Shown in pieces: positions 7,890 through 14,443 of a stretch of 22,692 nucleotides of DNA. The notes below the pieces were generated by a model. That model was not told the origin of the DNA, searched no databases, and saw nothing but the letters and a program-made list of their open reading frames with translations. The translations under genes and the position numbers were made by a program. This stretch comes from a virus: positions 1 to 22,692 of the IMG/VR virus record IMGVR_UViG_3300038825_000828. One strand, written 5' to 3'. How positions within the stretch are numbered: position 1 is the stretch's first letter; each line of letters begins with the position of its first letter.

Positions 7890-7925
7890 ATCGGTAGATC
7901 ACAGGTCGTCGTCACTGGTAGTTTC

Positions 7926-7946
7926 CTTCGATAGGGGTCTCTTAGT
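7926..7946 (-). promoter_or_regulatory. Phage RNA polymerase promoter, late unit
   Basis: On the minus strand this contains ACTAAGAGACCCCTA (7932-7946) followed by TCGAAG. The full 21 bp is identical to the copy at 18483-18503, and the 15-bp core also occurs at 21698-21712. It points towards the virion genes. The core resembles, from memory, the cyanophage Syn5 promoter (shared ACCCnTA segment). It is the likely target of the RNAP encoded at 19077-21560. Confidence 0.8.
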
Positions 7947-7972
7947 ACCTAGGTATCAAAAGGTGACTAAAG

Positions 7973-8005
7973 AGGCATCGGATACATGGGAAAAGGCATC
8001 GGATA
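7973..8005. repeat. 12-bp direct repeat AGGCATCGGATA, 21 bp apart
   Basis: Exact copies at 7973-7984 and 7994-8005, spaced by about two helical turns. CATCGG recurs at 7889-7894 and 8022-8027. They lie just upstream of the late promoter, so they may bind a regulator or replication protein. Confidence 0.75.
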
Positions 8006-8025
8006 AGGGGCATATAGTGAACATC

Positions 8026-8056
8026 GGTTATCATGTAACAAAATACCTTGATAACC
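8026..8056. repeat. Inverted repeat GGTTATCA / TGATAACC
   Basis: Perfect 8-bp arms (8026-8033 and 8049-8056) with a 15-nt loop, located between the RNR operon end and the late promoter. There is no T-tract typical of an intrinsic terminator. Confidence 0.7.
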
Positions 8057-8101
8057 ATAGAACTAAGGCCTATGTGCGAATCAAGGACCTAGGTCCTAGG
8101 T

Positions 8102-8152
8102 TGGTGCGGGAGAGCTAACCTTAACTCCGGTTTTAGTGTTACCCCCGCACCA
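8102..8152. repeat. 9-bp GC-rich inverted repeat after the replication operon
   Basis: TGGTGCGGG (8102-8110) and CCCGCACCA (8144-8152) enclose 33 nt, 14 nt after the stop of the zinc-ribbon ORF. A strong stem here could protect the 3' end of the replication transcript or weakly terminate it, but no T-tract follows. The intervening AACC/GGTT may add a small inner stem. Confidence 0.65.
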
Positions 8153-8165
8153 GCTGCTTACCTAG

Positions 8166-8243
8166 TTATTCCTCAGTAAGACAGAAGCCACAGAAGTCAT
8201 CCTTAGATGGGCTTCCACAGCTGACACATGTCTTCCATATCAT
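8166..8243 (-). CDS. 25-aa zinc-ribbon miniprotein coupled to the RNR gene
   Basis: ATG 8241-8243 overlaps the RNR stop in an ATGA junction, the coupling used between many genes here. The frame ends with TAA at 8166-8168. The peptide MIWKTCVSCGSPSKDDFCGF continues CLTEE and has a clean CxxC-x8-CxxC pattern (Cys 6, 9, 18, 21), the minimum for one structural zinc site. Class II RNRs often end in a C-terminal zinc-ribbon or redox-Cys tail, so this could be a split-off tail of the upstream enzyme acting in trans. It could also be an independent small regulator. The four cysteines and exact coupling argue against chance; expression is unproven. Confidence 0.55.
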   Translation of the reverse strand: MIWKTCVSCGSPSKDDFCGFCLTEE

Positions 8244-10009
8244 TCACATGTCCTCTGGCCTGTTTGTGGGTCGTAGTAGCAGGCCTCAGCACCCTCAGCA
8301 CCACCGATGTCAGTACCTGTGTCTTCCTCAGCCTGTGGTTCAGCTGTGTCCTCACTGGTTGATGCATTGAGGATACCGTAGCGTTTACCTGATGCTCTGA
8401 AGGTTGTGCAGCCGCTGGCGCCGCCATCATAGGCTTGCATGTAGACGTCCTTGAACTGTTCCCAGGTGACATCAGCACCTACGTTGCATGTCTTAGAGCA
8501 AGCAGAGTCCACGTAGTGTGATGCTAGGTTGAGCACTGCCACATGGTCAAACACAGAGAGGTCATCGGCCTTCTCTCCTTCGATACCATGTACCCGGTAA
8601 GCGTAGTCCTCTACTCGTTCTATCCTAGGTCCATCAAAGGTTTGGATAGTGCGGTCGTAGTAGTGGCTGAAGACTGGTTCTATCCCTGAGCTTACGTTGT
8701 CAGCTGATAGACTGATTGTCCCGGTTGGTGCTACAGACAACAGATGACTGTTGCGGATCCCATGCATACCGATGGCTGCTTGGATATGGTCTGGTAGTGT
8801 CTTGACGAAGTTAGACTCCAGATACTTAACGTTGTCATAGAGAGGGAAGCTCCCCTTCTCAGCTGAGAGTGCCACCGATGCCATGTAGCATTGGTCTCTG
8901 ATGATAGCCATGACTTCACCCAGCTTAGACAAGAAGCTCTCAGATCCATACTTTAGACCCAGCGTCTCTAGGGCATTGGCTACCCCGGTCACACCTAGGC
9001 CCATCCTACGTTTATCTTTAGCTTCCTTCTCTTGGGCTGGCATCGGGTACACTGCACGGTCCACTACGTTGTCCATCGCTCGGACCACTGCAGGGATGTC
9101 TGCAGACAGCTGCTTAAGATCTAGGGAGAACTCATCGGTGTAGGGGTCTTGTCTGATGTACTTGGTCAGGTTGAATGACCCCAGCAAGCAAGCTCCGTTA
9201 GGTGGCAGTGGTTGCTCACCACATGGGTTGGTGGCTGCTATGGTCTCACAGTACCAGAGGTTGTTCTTCTGGTTGATACGGTCGATGAACAGGATGCCTG
9301 GCTCTGCCCAGTCCCATGTAGACCTGAGGATATCATCCCAGAGGGCTCTGGCATCCACTGTCTTATACACTTGGCCTTCAAAGGTAAGATCAAAGAAGTC
9401 ACCAGTCTTAACTGCATTCATGAAGGCATCAGTGACCCCGACACTGATGTTAAACCCTGTCAGTGTGGTGCTGTTGTTCTTTGCTCTGATGAACTCCTCG
9501 ATGTCTGGATGGTCTACACGTAAGACACCCATCTGAGCCCCTCTACGGTGCCCAGCGCTGGCTATAGTCTGACAGACAGCGTCAAAGATACCCATGAAGC
9601 TGATAGGGCCTGATGACTTACTGTCGAGGCTTTTGATCAGGGCACCTCTCGGTCGTAGGGTGCTGAAGTCATAGCCTATGCCACCCCCAAGCTGCATGGT
9701 TCTAGCTGCGTTTGTAGCAGCCGCCATGATGCCTTCCATACTGTCTTCTATGGTGGGAGACACAAAGCAGTTGTAGGGCGTCACGGTCCTAGGTGCGCCC
9801 ATAGCGCTCTGTACCCTGCCAGCTGGTAGAAAGCGCTGGTTGTACAGTATGTTTCTGAAGGTATCAAAGTGATCGTCATCGTCCTTGAGGGCATTGGCTA
9901 CCCTTGTCATGGCCTCTTTGAAGCTCTCGCCTACTGAGCGATACTTCATCTTATGTATTTCTTCTGAGATTGGCAGGGCTGGGCCAAAGTCGTTCTTCAT
10001 GTCATTCAT
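8240..10009 (-). CDS. nrdJ: Adenosylcobalamin-dependent (class II) ribonucleotide reductase
   Basis: A 589-aa monomeric class II RNR that would reduce ribonucleotides to deoxyribonucleotides in the host cytoplasm with B12 as cofactor, feeding phage DNA synthesis. Visible signatures: NCF at 80-82 (Cys81), the active-site finger loop NPCGEQPLPP at 261-270 (radical Cys263, Glu265), GACLLGSFNL at 272-281 (Cys274), and SVAPTGTISLSADNVSSG at 425-442. The tail has an acidic, low-complexity linker (about 550-576) then Cys577 and Cys588, probably the redox pair that re-reduces the active site. ATG 10007-10009 overlaps the preceding gene by 8 nt; its ribosome site is weak (GAAGG 11 nt away), and ATG at 10000 is an alternative. 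No small subunit gene is seen, as expected for class II. Confidence 0.9.
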   Translation of the reverse strand: MNDMKNDFGPALPISEEIHKMKYRSVGESFKEAMTRVANALKDDDDHFDTFRNILYNQRFLPAGRVQSAMGAPRTVTPYNCFVSPTIEDSMEGIMAAATNAARTMQLGGGIGYDFSTLRPRGALIKSLDSKSSGPISFMGIFDAVCQTIASAGHRRGAQMGVLRVDHPDIEEFIRAKNNSTTLTGFNISVGVTDAFMNAVKTGDFFDLTFEGQVYKTVDARALWDDILRSTWDWAEPGILFIDRINQKNNLWYCETIAATNPCGEQPLPPNGACLLGSFNLTKYIRQDPYTDEFSLDLKQLSADIPAVVRAMDNVVDRAVYPMPAQEKEAKDKRRMGLGVTGVANALETLGLKYGSESFLSKLGEVMAIIRDQCYMASVALSAEKGSFPLYDNVKYLESNFVKTLPDHIQAAIGMHGIRNSHLLSVAPTGTISLSADNVSSGIEPVFSHYYDRTIQTFDGPRIERVEDYAYRVHGIEGEKADDLSVFDHVAVLNLASHYVDSACSKTCNVGADVTWEQFKDVYMQAYDGGASGCTTFRASGKRYGILNASTSEDTAEPQAEEDTGTDIGGAEGAEACYYDPQTGQRTCE

Positions 10010-10244
10010 TGGGGTTATTACCTTCAAGCATATTGATACGCATCTCGCAGTAACGGATGCACTTCTCTAGATCTGTGATTTCGGATTCATTCTTGGTTAG
10101 GCCATCATATGTCTTACTGCCTGCGCGGCTGGCATACTTGATGACATTCCCACGCCAGAACTCCATGCCGTTTCTCATGATGTATCTGACGGGCTGTATG
10201 GGCCACTGGGTGTAGTGTGATGGGTTCTTTACTGAATCAGTCAT
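10002..10244 (-). CDS. DUF3310-family protein (80 aa)
   Basis: ATG 10242-10244 is preceded by GGAG at 7 nt and overlaps the upstream gene by 8 nt. The protein has the layout of the phage DUF3310 family: NPSHYTQW near the N-terminus (residues 7-14), IQPVRYIMRNGMEFWRGNVI in the middle, KYASRAG after it, and a C-terminal helix ending LEKCIRYCEMRINML. Members are widespread in T7-like phages and are sometimes annotated as nucleotide-kinase-like, but their function is not established. Its place next to the RNR suggests a link to nucleotide metabolism. Family call is firm, function open. Confidence 0.8.
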   Translation of the reverse strand: MTDSVKNPSHYTQWPIQPVRYIMRNGMEFWRGNVIKYASRAGSKTYDGLTKNESEITDLEKCIRYCEMRINMLEGNNPNE

Positions 10245-10467
10245 GGGCTATCTCCAGTACTTTCCTGGGGCGTCCACCGTGCTGCCCAGCGTGTCTTGCA
10301 TAGTCAGCCTTGAGGGGGTCAGAGAGCCGTGCCATAGCATTGCGTCCACCATTGAGCTCCACGACTCTGTCGTTGTCTGCCTTGCAAACCTCAAGGTAGC
10401 GATCCCACTGGGATATAACTGAGGCTTCAGTCATACCTGTGCTACGTTTTCGTGGCATTAGTTTCAT
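10237..10467 (-). CDS. Small basic hypothetical protein (76 aa)
   Basis: Start ATG 10465-10467 (MKLMPRKRSTG) is chosen because GGGAG lies 7 nt upstream. A longer frame upstream would run deep inside the exonuclease gene without a ribosome site. It overlaps the exonuclease end by 26 nt and the DUF3310 gene by 8 nt. The N-terminus is basic (PRKRSTG), followed by a helical middle (SVISQWDRYLEVCKADNDRV) and a basic, Gly-rich end (HAGQHGGRPRKVLEIAHD) that could touch nucleic acid. I recognise no family. Sitting among replication genes, a DNA-associated accessory role is plausible but unproven. Confidence 0.65.
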   Translation of the reverse strand: MKLMPRKRSTGMTEASVISQWDRYLEVCKADNDRVVELNGGRNAMARLSDPLKADYARHAGQHGGRPRKVLEIAHD

Positions 10468-11230
10468 GTCTTGGCTCCCATAGTTTGATTGTGTTGTTGT
10501 CCAAGTCCCAATCCTCATACCTAAGGATCCGCGCTAGCCGGGCTTGGGTTAACGCATAGTTGGCGTTTAGTTTCTGCTTGGCATATGCGTTGACCACCGT
10601 GGACCAACTAGGGTTTTGCTTGAGCAGTTTCTCGGCTGTCTTAGGGCCAACCGAGGGGCACCCAGCGTAACCATCGGTGACATCACCAGTGAGTGCTTGG
10701 GTGTAGAACCATAGATCCGCTTGGGCCTTGTTGATCGTTTGAAACTCACCAGAGTTAGGTCTGAAGAGTTTGCATGGCACCGACTTGAGATCCTTATCAT
10801 CACTGATGACGATGGTTTGATGACCCGGTGCTGAACCTAAGATGCCCATGACATCATCGGCTTCCAGCATCGGCTCTATGTGCCATCGGTAAGTCTTCTT
10901 GACCCACCTCAGCATCTCCAGGTAGCCAACGGGCTTCCTGACCTTTTTACGTCCACCTTTGTATGTGGAATCTAGTTCTTTTCTGAAGTTACCTTTGTCA
11001 GACAAGCAGACAATGAAGTTGCCGGTGCCTAGGTGGTCACAGAAGTCATCTATAGTCTTCTGGAAGACCTTCTTGGCTTCCTTCAGATCGATAGACAGGG
11101 ACCAGATGTCATCACCCCAGTCTATCTCAGTCTCACAGGCCGCACAGGCTCTGTAGAGGTACAAGTCACCGTCAATGAGGAGTACTGTCTCTGCCTGAGG
11201 CGACTGCAAATACTTCTTTAAGTAGCTCAT
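10442..11230 (-). CDS. T7 gp6-like 5'-3' exonuclease (FEN family)
   Basis: A 262-aa enzyme of the 5'-nuclease/FEN superfamily, expected to remove RNA primers and degrade host DNA 5' to 3'. The metal-binding acidic residues fall in the usual order: LLIDGDLYLYRA (Asp20, Asp22), MLEADDVMG (Glu123, Asp125, Asp126), VISDDKDLKS (Asp144, Asp145, Asp147), and TGDVTDGYAG (Asp183, Asp186), followed by a helix-hairpin-helix SVGPKTAEKLL at 193-203. Start ATG 11228-11230 has AAGGAG 6 nt upstream. It overlaps the preceding gene by 59 nt and the next by 26 nt. In T7 the exonuclease also lies shortly downstream of the DNA polymerase, as here. Length is near the T7 protein. Confidence 0.88.
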   Translation of the reverse strand: MSYLKKYLQSPQAETVLLIDGDLYLYRACAACETEIDWGDDIWSLSIDLKEAKKVFQKTIDDFCDHLGTGNFIVCLSDKGNFRKELDSTYKGGRKKVRKPVGYLEMLRWVKKTYRWHIEPMLEADDVMGILGSAPGHQTIVISDDKDLKSVPCKLFRPNSGEFQTINKAQADLWFYTQALTGDVTDGYAGCPSVGPKTAEKLLKQNPSWSTVVNAYAKQKLNANYALTQARLARILRYEDWDLDNNTIKLWEPRHETNATKT

Positions 11231-11561
11231 CTAGCTCTCCTTTAGCTTCCATGCCGAACTCTGTGATTATCCACTTGTGGGCATAGGTTTCGTCGCCAAC
11301 ATTGGTTGTGATCAGTCCCTCGCTGGCAGCTATGGCAACGTAGAAGGCACCTTTGCGTGAGAAGTCCCCACTGATGCTGAAGGGCTGTCTCCACGCCCTG
11401 TCCAAGACCAAGTAGAAGCACATGAAGTGTGCCATTTGGGGGTTAACCTCAGTGTGTAGCAGCCCAAGTTGCTCCCAGGGAATGTTCTGAGGTGATGGGT
11501 ATTTTAGTTTTGAGAGCAACCCCTGCTTCTTGCGCCATTCTTCGAGTGATATCACCGACAT
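11172..11561 (-). CDS. Hypothetical protein nested between polymerase and exonuclease (129 aa)
   Basis: ATG 11559-11561 has GAGG 9 nt upstream but lies inside the DNA polymerase gene, giving an overlap of 113 nt in another frame. It overlaps the exonuclease start by 59 nt. An internal ATG at 11433-11435 (MAHFMCF), just after the polymerase stop, would give an 87-aa form with a GAGG 11 nt away. The protein has a helical N-terminus (SLEEWRKKQGLLSKL), aromatic middle (FMCFYLVLDRAWRQPFSISG) and acidic C-terminus (ELDELLKEVFAVA). I recognise no family. Which start is used is undecided; the gene itself is well supported by spacing and by filling the gap between two core genes. Confidence 0.65.
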   Translation of the reverse strand: MSVISLEEWRKKQGLLSKLKYPSPQNIPWEQLGLLHTEVNPQMAHFMCFYLVLDRAWRQPFSISGDFSRKGAFYVAIAASEGLITTNVGDETYAHKWIITEFGMEAKGELDELLKEVFAVASGRDSTPH

Positions 11562-13215
11562 CAGTAGCTACCTCTTCTGTTTTACATGCGATTTGAACTT
11601 CATCGTGGATCCAACCAACGATGTATGCGTCACCTTCGTGATGCTTGGTTAACTCAGCATCGACTAAGTCTACCCACTTCTTACAGATGACAGCGCCAGA
11701 TGACTGTAGAAGCTGAGAGAGCAGCTTGTGCTCACTACGGACATTCAACAGACGTCCATCGAGGCCTTTGAGGTGGCCGCGTTGGTATGCCCTGCGTAGG
11801 TTTGTCTGAAGCTGTGCAAAGGCTGGGATGGCTTTGTTGAAGTTGTCCTTGAGCTTCTTGCCTTGCGTAGCGTTGCCCCCAGCAATCTTACCGATCAGCT
11901 GATCACCGCCGCCATACATGGTGGCATAGATAAACGTCTTGGCTTGATCCCTAGTGGCTAACCCAGCTGCCTTCTGGTTGTGCGTATGTATATCACCATC
12001 AAGCACTTGTTTTGCATACTCACCACCGTCATCTAGGTAATGCGCTAGGCACCTAAGCTCCAAAGAAGCTAAATCAGACCCAAGCAGACACCAGCCCTCA
12101 GGCACCGTGAATAGACTTCGACACTCTGAGCCATACGGAAGGCCACACTTGGGCACCTGGGCTAGGTTGGGCCCCCTGTGTGATGCTCTTCCGCTGACAG
12201 TACCGCCAGACACGATTGTGTGTCTTATGCGGCCATCGTCATCGACACGCTTGAGCCACGCTTGTGGACCCTCAGCTAACTGGCCGATGCGCTTTTGTAC
12301 TAAGAAGAACTCAGCCAACGCCTGTGCCTCAGGGTAGTGCAGCCCAGCCAGCACTGTCTCGTCTATCTGGGCGTGTCCGTTGTCCGTAAACTTCTTAGGT
12401 TTCCAAGCGTACTTCTGCTTGAGACAGAACTCTATGTGACGCCGGGAGCTAGGGTTAAAATGGATGGCCTTACGTTTAACAAAGAGCTCACCCTTCTTGT
12501 ATCCACGGGCCCTGTTGTTGACCTTAGGATAGAAGTCTTCAGTTATCTCCCAGGGCGGGAAGAGCTCATGCAGACCATCCTCTAACTCTTGCCGCTTCTG
12601 TGCCAACTCAGAGTAAAGCTTAGTGGCTGCAGCCTTGTCGAAGGTCCAACCGTTGTTGCCAATACGGAAGCAAACCTCAGCCAACCTGTGCTCTAGGTCT
12701 ATGCTTTCTTGGCTGAACCCGCTGTCCATAAACACTTGGTACAAGGTCATGGTGACAGCGGTGTCTTGAAGACAGTAGTCCAGCATCTCTTGGCTGAAGT
12801 TCTCCCAGCCACCATCGTATTCACCTTTGTATATACCGATACGATAACCCCATGCCTTGAGGCTGTGGCTACCTATGAGCTTCCGGGGAAACTCATGAGG
12901 CTTGAGTTGATGTTTGATTGTATCTGTCTCGGCTAACGTAGTTCTCATTAACCGGGACAAAACTAATGTATCTGTGACTTTGCCTTGGATGCTAAAGTCT
13001 GGATACAGCTTCTGAAGAACAGGGATATCATAAGCTATGATGTTGTGACCGATGACTTCCTCGGCATTCATCAAGACGTACAGTGCACGGTCTATCTCAT
13101 CGGGGCCAAACGATAGTCTCTCGTTGGTCTCAACATGTCTCAGACAAATGCAATGTACGGTGCTTACAGTATCGAGTAGGCCGTTGCTCTCCAGGTCAAA
13201 GACCCAGCGGCTCAC
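11449..13215 (-). CDS. T7-like family A DNA polymerase with 3'-5' exonuclease
   Basis: This 588-aa replicative polymerase carries an N-terminal proofreading domain: FDLESNGL (Asp7, Glu9), IIAYDIPVL (Asp63), and LQDTAVT (Asp151). Polymerase motif A is GSDLASLELRCLAHYL (Asp381), motif B RDQAKTFIYATMYGGG (Arg422, Lys426, Tyr430), and motif C GWIHDEVQIACK (His537, Asp538). Motif B carries Tyr at the position of T7 Tyr526. Start GTG 13213-13215 overlaps the preceding stop as GTGA. The protein is over 100 residues shorter than T7 gp5; only about 30 residues separate the helical thumb segment (PPW, 220-222) from FNPSS (253), so the T7 thioredoxin-binding insertion appears absent. It sits in the middle of the replication operon. 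Catalytic residues are all intact. Confidence 0.93.
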   Translation of the reverse strand: MSRWVFDLESNGLLDTVSTVHCICLRHVETNERLSFGPDEIDRALYVLMNAEEVIGHNIIAYDIPVLQKLYPDFSIQGKVTDTLVLSRLMRTTLAETDTIKHQLKPHEFPRKLIGSHSLKAWGYRIGIYKGEYDGGWENFSQEMLDYCLQDTAVTMTLYQVFMDSGFSQESIDLEHRLAEVCFRIGNNGWTFDKAAATKLYSELAQKRQELEDGLHELFPPWEITEDFYPKVNNRARGYKKGELFVKRKAIHFNPSSRRHIEFCLKQKYAWKPKKFTDNGHAQIDETVLAGLHYPEAQALAEFFLVQKRIGQLAEGPQAWLKRVDDDGRIRHTIVSGGTVSGRASHRGPNLAQVPKCGLPYGSECRSLFTVPEGWCLLGSDLASLELRCLAHYLDDGGEYAKQVLDGDIHTHNQKAAGLATRDQAKTFIYATMYGGGDQLIGKIAGGNATQGKKLKDNFNKAIPAFAQLQTNLRRAYQRGHLKGLDGRLLNVRSEHKLLSQLLQSSGAVICKKWVDLVDAELTKHHEGDAYIVGWIHDEVQIACKTEEVATDVGDITRRMAQEAGVALKTKIPITSEHSLGATWAATH

Positions 13216-13403
13216 TCTTCAGTTGGCCTTGCTTTGGGGCGTAGGCTACTCATGGGTGCTAAGTTCTTAGCAGGCTGTACCAGTTGCGCCTTGAAGCACT
13301 GGTCTAGCGAATGTTGATATAGGTCCTTCTGGTGTGCCCAAGAGACACAGTCATCGAAGGATTCAAAAGCCACAATGGCTACAAAAGAGTTTACTAGGTT
13401 CAT
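13212..13403 (-). CDS. Small hypothetical protein before the DNA polymerase (63 aa)
   Basis: ATG 13401-13403 overlaps the stop of the ABC-ATPase/GNAT gene (ATGA), and its own TGA overlaps the polymerase GTG start (GTGA), so it is coupled at both ends. The protein MNLVNSFVAIVAFESFDDC begins with a hydrophobic stretch, then a helical middle (HQKDLYQHSLDQCFKAQ), and ends basic and Pro-rich (SLRPKARPTEE). No family was recognised. Its start lies inside one copy of the 12-bp repeat that flanks the upstream cassette, so before that cassette entered it would have followed MazG directly. Confidence 0.65.
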   Translation of the reverse strand: MNLVNSFVAIVAFESFDDCVSWAHQKDLYQHSLDQCFKAQLVQPAKNLAPMSSLRPKARPTEE

Positions 13404-13411
13404 CTGTTATC
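13400..13411. repeat. 12-bp direct repeat, downstream copy (TCATCTGTTATC)
   Basis: Identical to 14440-14451 and located exactly at the 3' end of the ABC-ATPase/GNAT gene. It encodes the last residues (DNR) and stop of that gene and the ATG of the next. Confidence 0.9.
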
Positions 13412-14443
13412 CCCTATGTATTCATGCGAGTAACTTGTTCCTCGCCGTAAAACCCACTTGGCGTTACTGCTTTTTCTCTCATTACGACCTTTCATATTCT
13501 TTGATGTACCTTTCCAAAAAGGCGAGTTGTTCCTATAATCACCCATCCTTGGGTGGACTGTTTTGCTAAAGTAACGGAAGCCATCGTTTACATACATTTG
13601 ACCAACGGCATCGCTGAGACGGACACCCAAACCTAAGCCCTGGAAGTCTGGTAGAATTACAGTTCTATGCTCTCTGTAAGCCTTCTTTATTGTACCACTG
13701 GGAAAAGCTATGGCGCTGGTAAATCCAACGACAACTGATCCCCAGTAAGCGAGCCAGAACTTTGCACTTTTATTGATGTTTTCTGTGAGATAGTGATGTC
13801 TACTGAACATTGACCACGCTTCGACGCTACATGGAACGACTTCCAATTTAATTGTTGGTCGCCTAAGACACCCCCTTAGAGAAAAACTCTTAGTATCTAA
13901 ATTAAAAACCCAATCAGGCTGGAGCCATTTGATGATATCAAAGTGGCAGGATGCAAACACCACGTTGGTCATCTGTTGTTTTCTTATGAATCTATTAATA
14001 GCAAAAGCAGTAGAGCAAGCTGCGTCTCTGTCGATTACACTTGTAAATTCATCAACAATGCAGCCATCTTTTAATGCTCTAGCAAGATCCGCTCTGTATT
14101 TTTCACCAGTAGATAAAACGGTGTAAGGTTTAAACCAGTTGGGTATACTATTTAAACCAACCGCTGATAACTTTTCTTCAGCATCTTTAGTGTTATCAAA
14201 GTGAGAAACTATCGCCTTTTTACTATCCCAAGTATGTTTTACCTCAGTACCAAAATGCTTTAACAATGTAGACTTTCCAGACCCAGATGATCCAACTAGT
14301 AACCCAATTGAAAAGATCTTTGGTATTTGTGGTAGTGACGGTATTTCAGCAAGTACATTACCCTCAAACTTAAAATCAAAGCGATTACTAATGTCATTTG
14401 TAATTTCATCTTGATTCACAGAAACACTTAAAGTTAACGTCAT
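13400..14443 (-). CDS. ABC-ATPase fused to a GNAT acetyltransferase-like domain (COG2401-like)
   Basis: Residues 40-195 form an ABC-type ATPase: Walker A GSSGSGKST (51-59), a signature-like VLSTGEKYRADLARAL (109-124), Walker B CIVDEF (128-133, Asp131/Glu132) and an H-loop SCH (His167). Residues 199-347 look like a GNAT fold: FSRHHYL at 213-219, strands around WLAYWGSVVVGFTSAIA, and the acetyl-CoA-loop pattern VILPDFQGLGLGVRL (262-276), ending basic. This domain order matches what I know as COG2401, an ABC ATPase fused to a predicted acetyltransferase, of unknown function; the GNAT half also recalls Mom-type DNA-modification enzymes. ATG 14441-14443 overlaps MazG as ATGA. The gene is AT-rich against its neighbours and flanked by a 12-bp direct repeat, so it was probably acquired. 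Target unknown: DNA base, tRNA or protein. Confidence 0.8.
   Translation of the reverse strand: MTLTLSVSVNQDEITNDISNRFDFKFEGNVLAEIPSLPQIPKIFSIGLLVGSSGSGKSTLLKHFGTEVKHTWDSKKAIVSHFDNTKDAEEKLSAVGLNSIPNWFKPYTVLSTGEKYRADLARALKDGCIVDEFTSVIDRDAACSTAFAINRFIRKQQMTNVVFASCHFDIIKWLQPDWVFNLDTKSFSLRGCLRRPTIKLEVVPCSVEAWSMFSRHHYLTENINKSAKFWLAYWGSVVVGFTSAIAFPSGTIKKAYREHRTVILPDFQGLGLGVRLSDAVGQMYVNDGFRYFSKTVHPRMGDYRNNSPFWKGTSKNMKGRNERKSSNAKWVLRRGTSYSHEYIGDNR

Larger units (their letters stand above)
7501..7925 (-). other. Hairpin-rich late leader downstream of promoter; no convincing gene
   Basis: Transcription from the promoter at 7926-7946 would read through this stretch before any credible start codon. No minus-strand frame longer than about 28 codons with a ribosome site is seen. 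It contains perfect inverted repeats at 7822-7889, 7724-7736, 7691-7708 and 7649-7663, a 3x10-bp tandem repeat at 7781-7810 and a (CAA)5 tract at 7503-7517. A structured 5' leader or non-coding RNA is plausible; function unknown. Confidence 0.55.

Noticed and set aside
7942-8058. Minus-strand 38-codon frame ending inside the late promoter
   Set aside because: No good ribosome site, sequence dominated by the repeated CATCGGATA element (repeating IRCLF), and its stop lies in the promoter core.
7879-8118. Plus-strand 79-codon frame in the late regulatory region
   Set aside because: It would be the only plus-strand gene, runs straight through the conserved phage promoter and the CATCGGATA repeats, and its protein looks unlike any family; a purine-rich stretch before its ATG is the only support.
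8102-8152. Possible tRNA-like or attachment fragment because the minus strand stem ends in CCCGCACCA
   Set aside because: Only about 50 nt, with no D-, anticodon- or T-arm pattern; treated as a simple inverted repeat.
8203-8478. Minus-strand 91-codon frame overlapping the RNR C-terminus
   Set aside because: Alternative frame fully inside the RNR and miniprotein genes, with no ribosome site and no plausible protein pattern.
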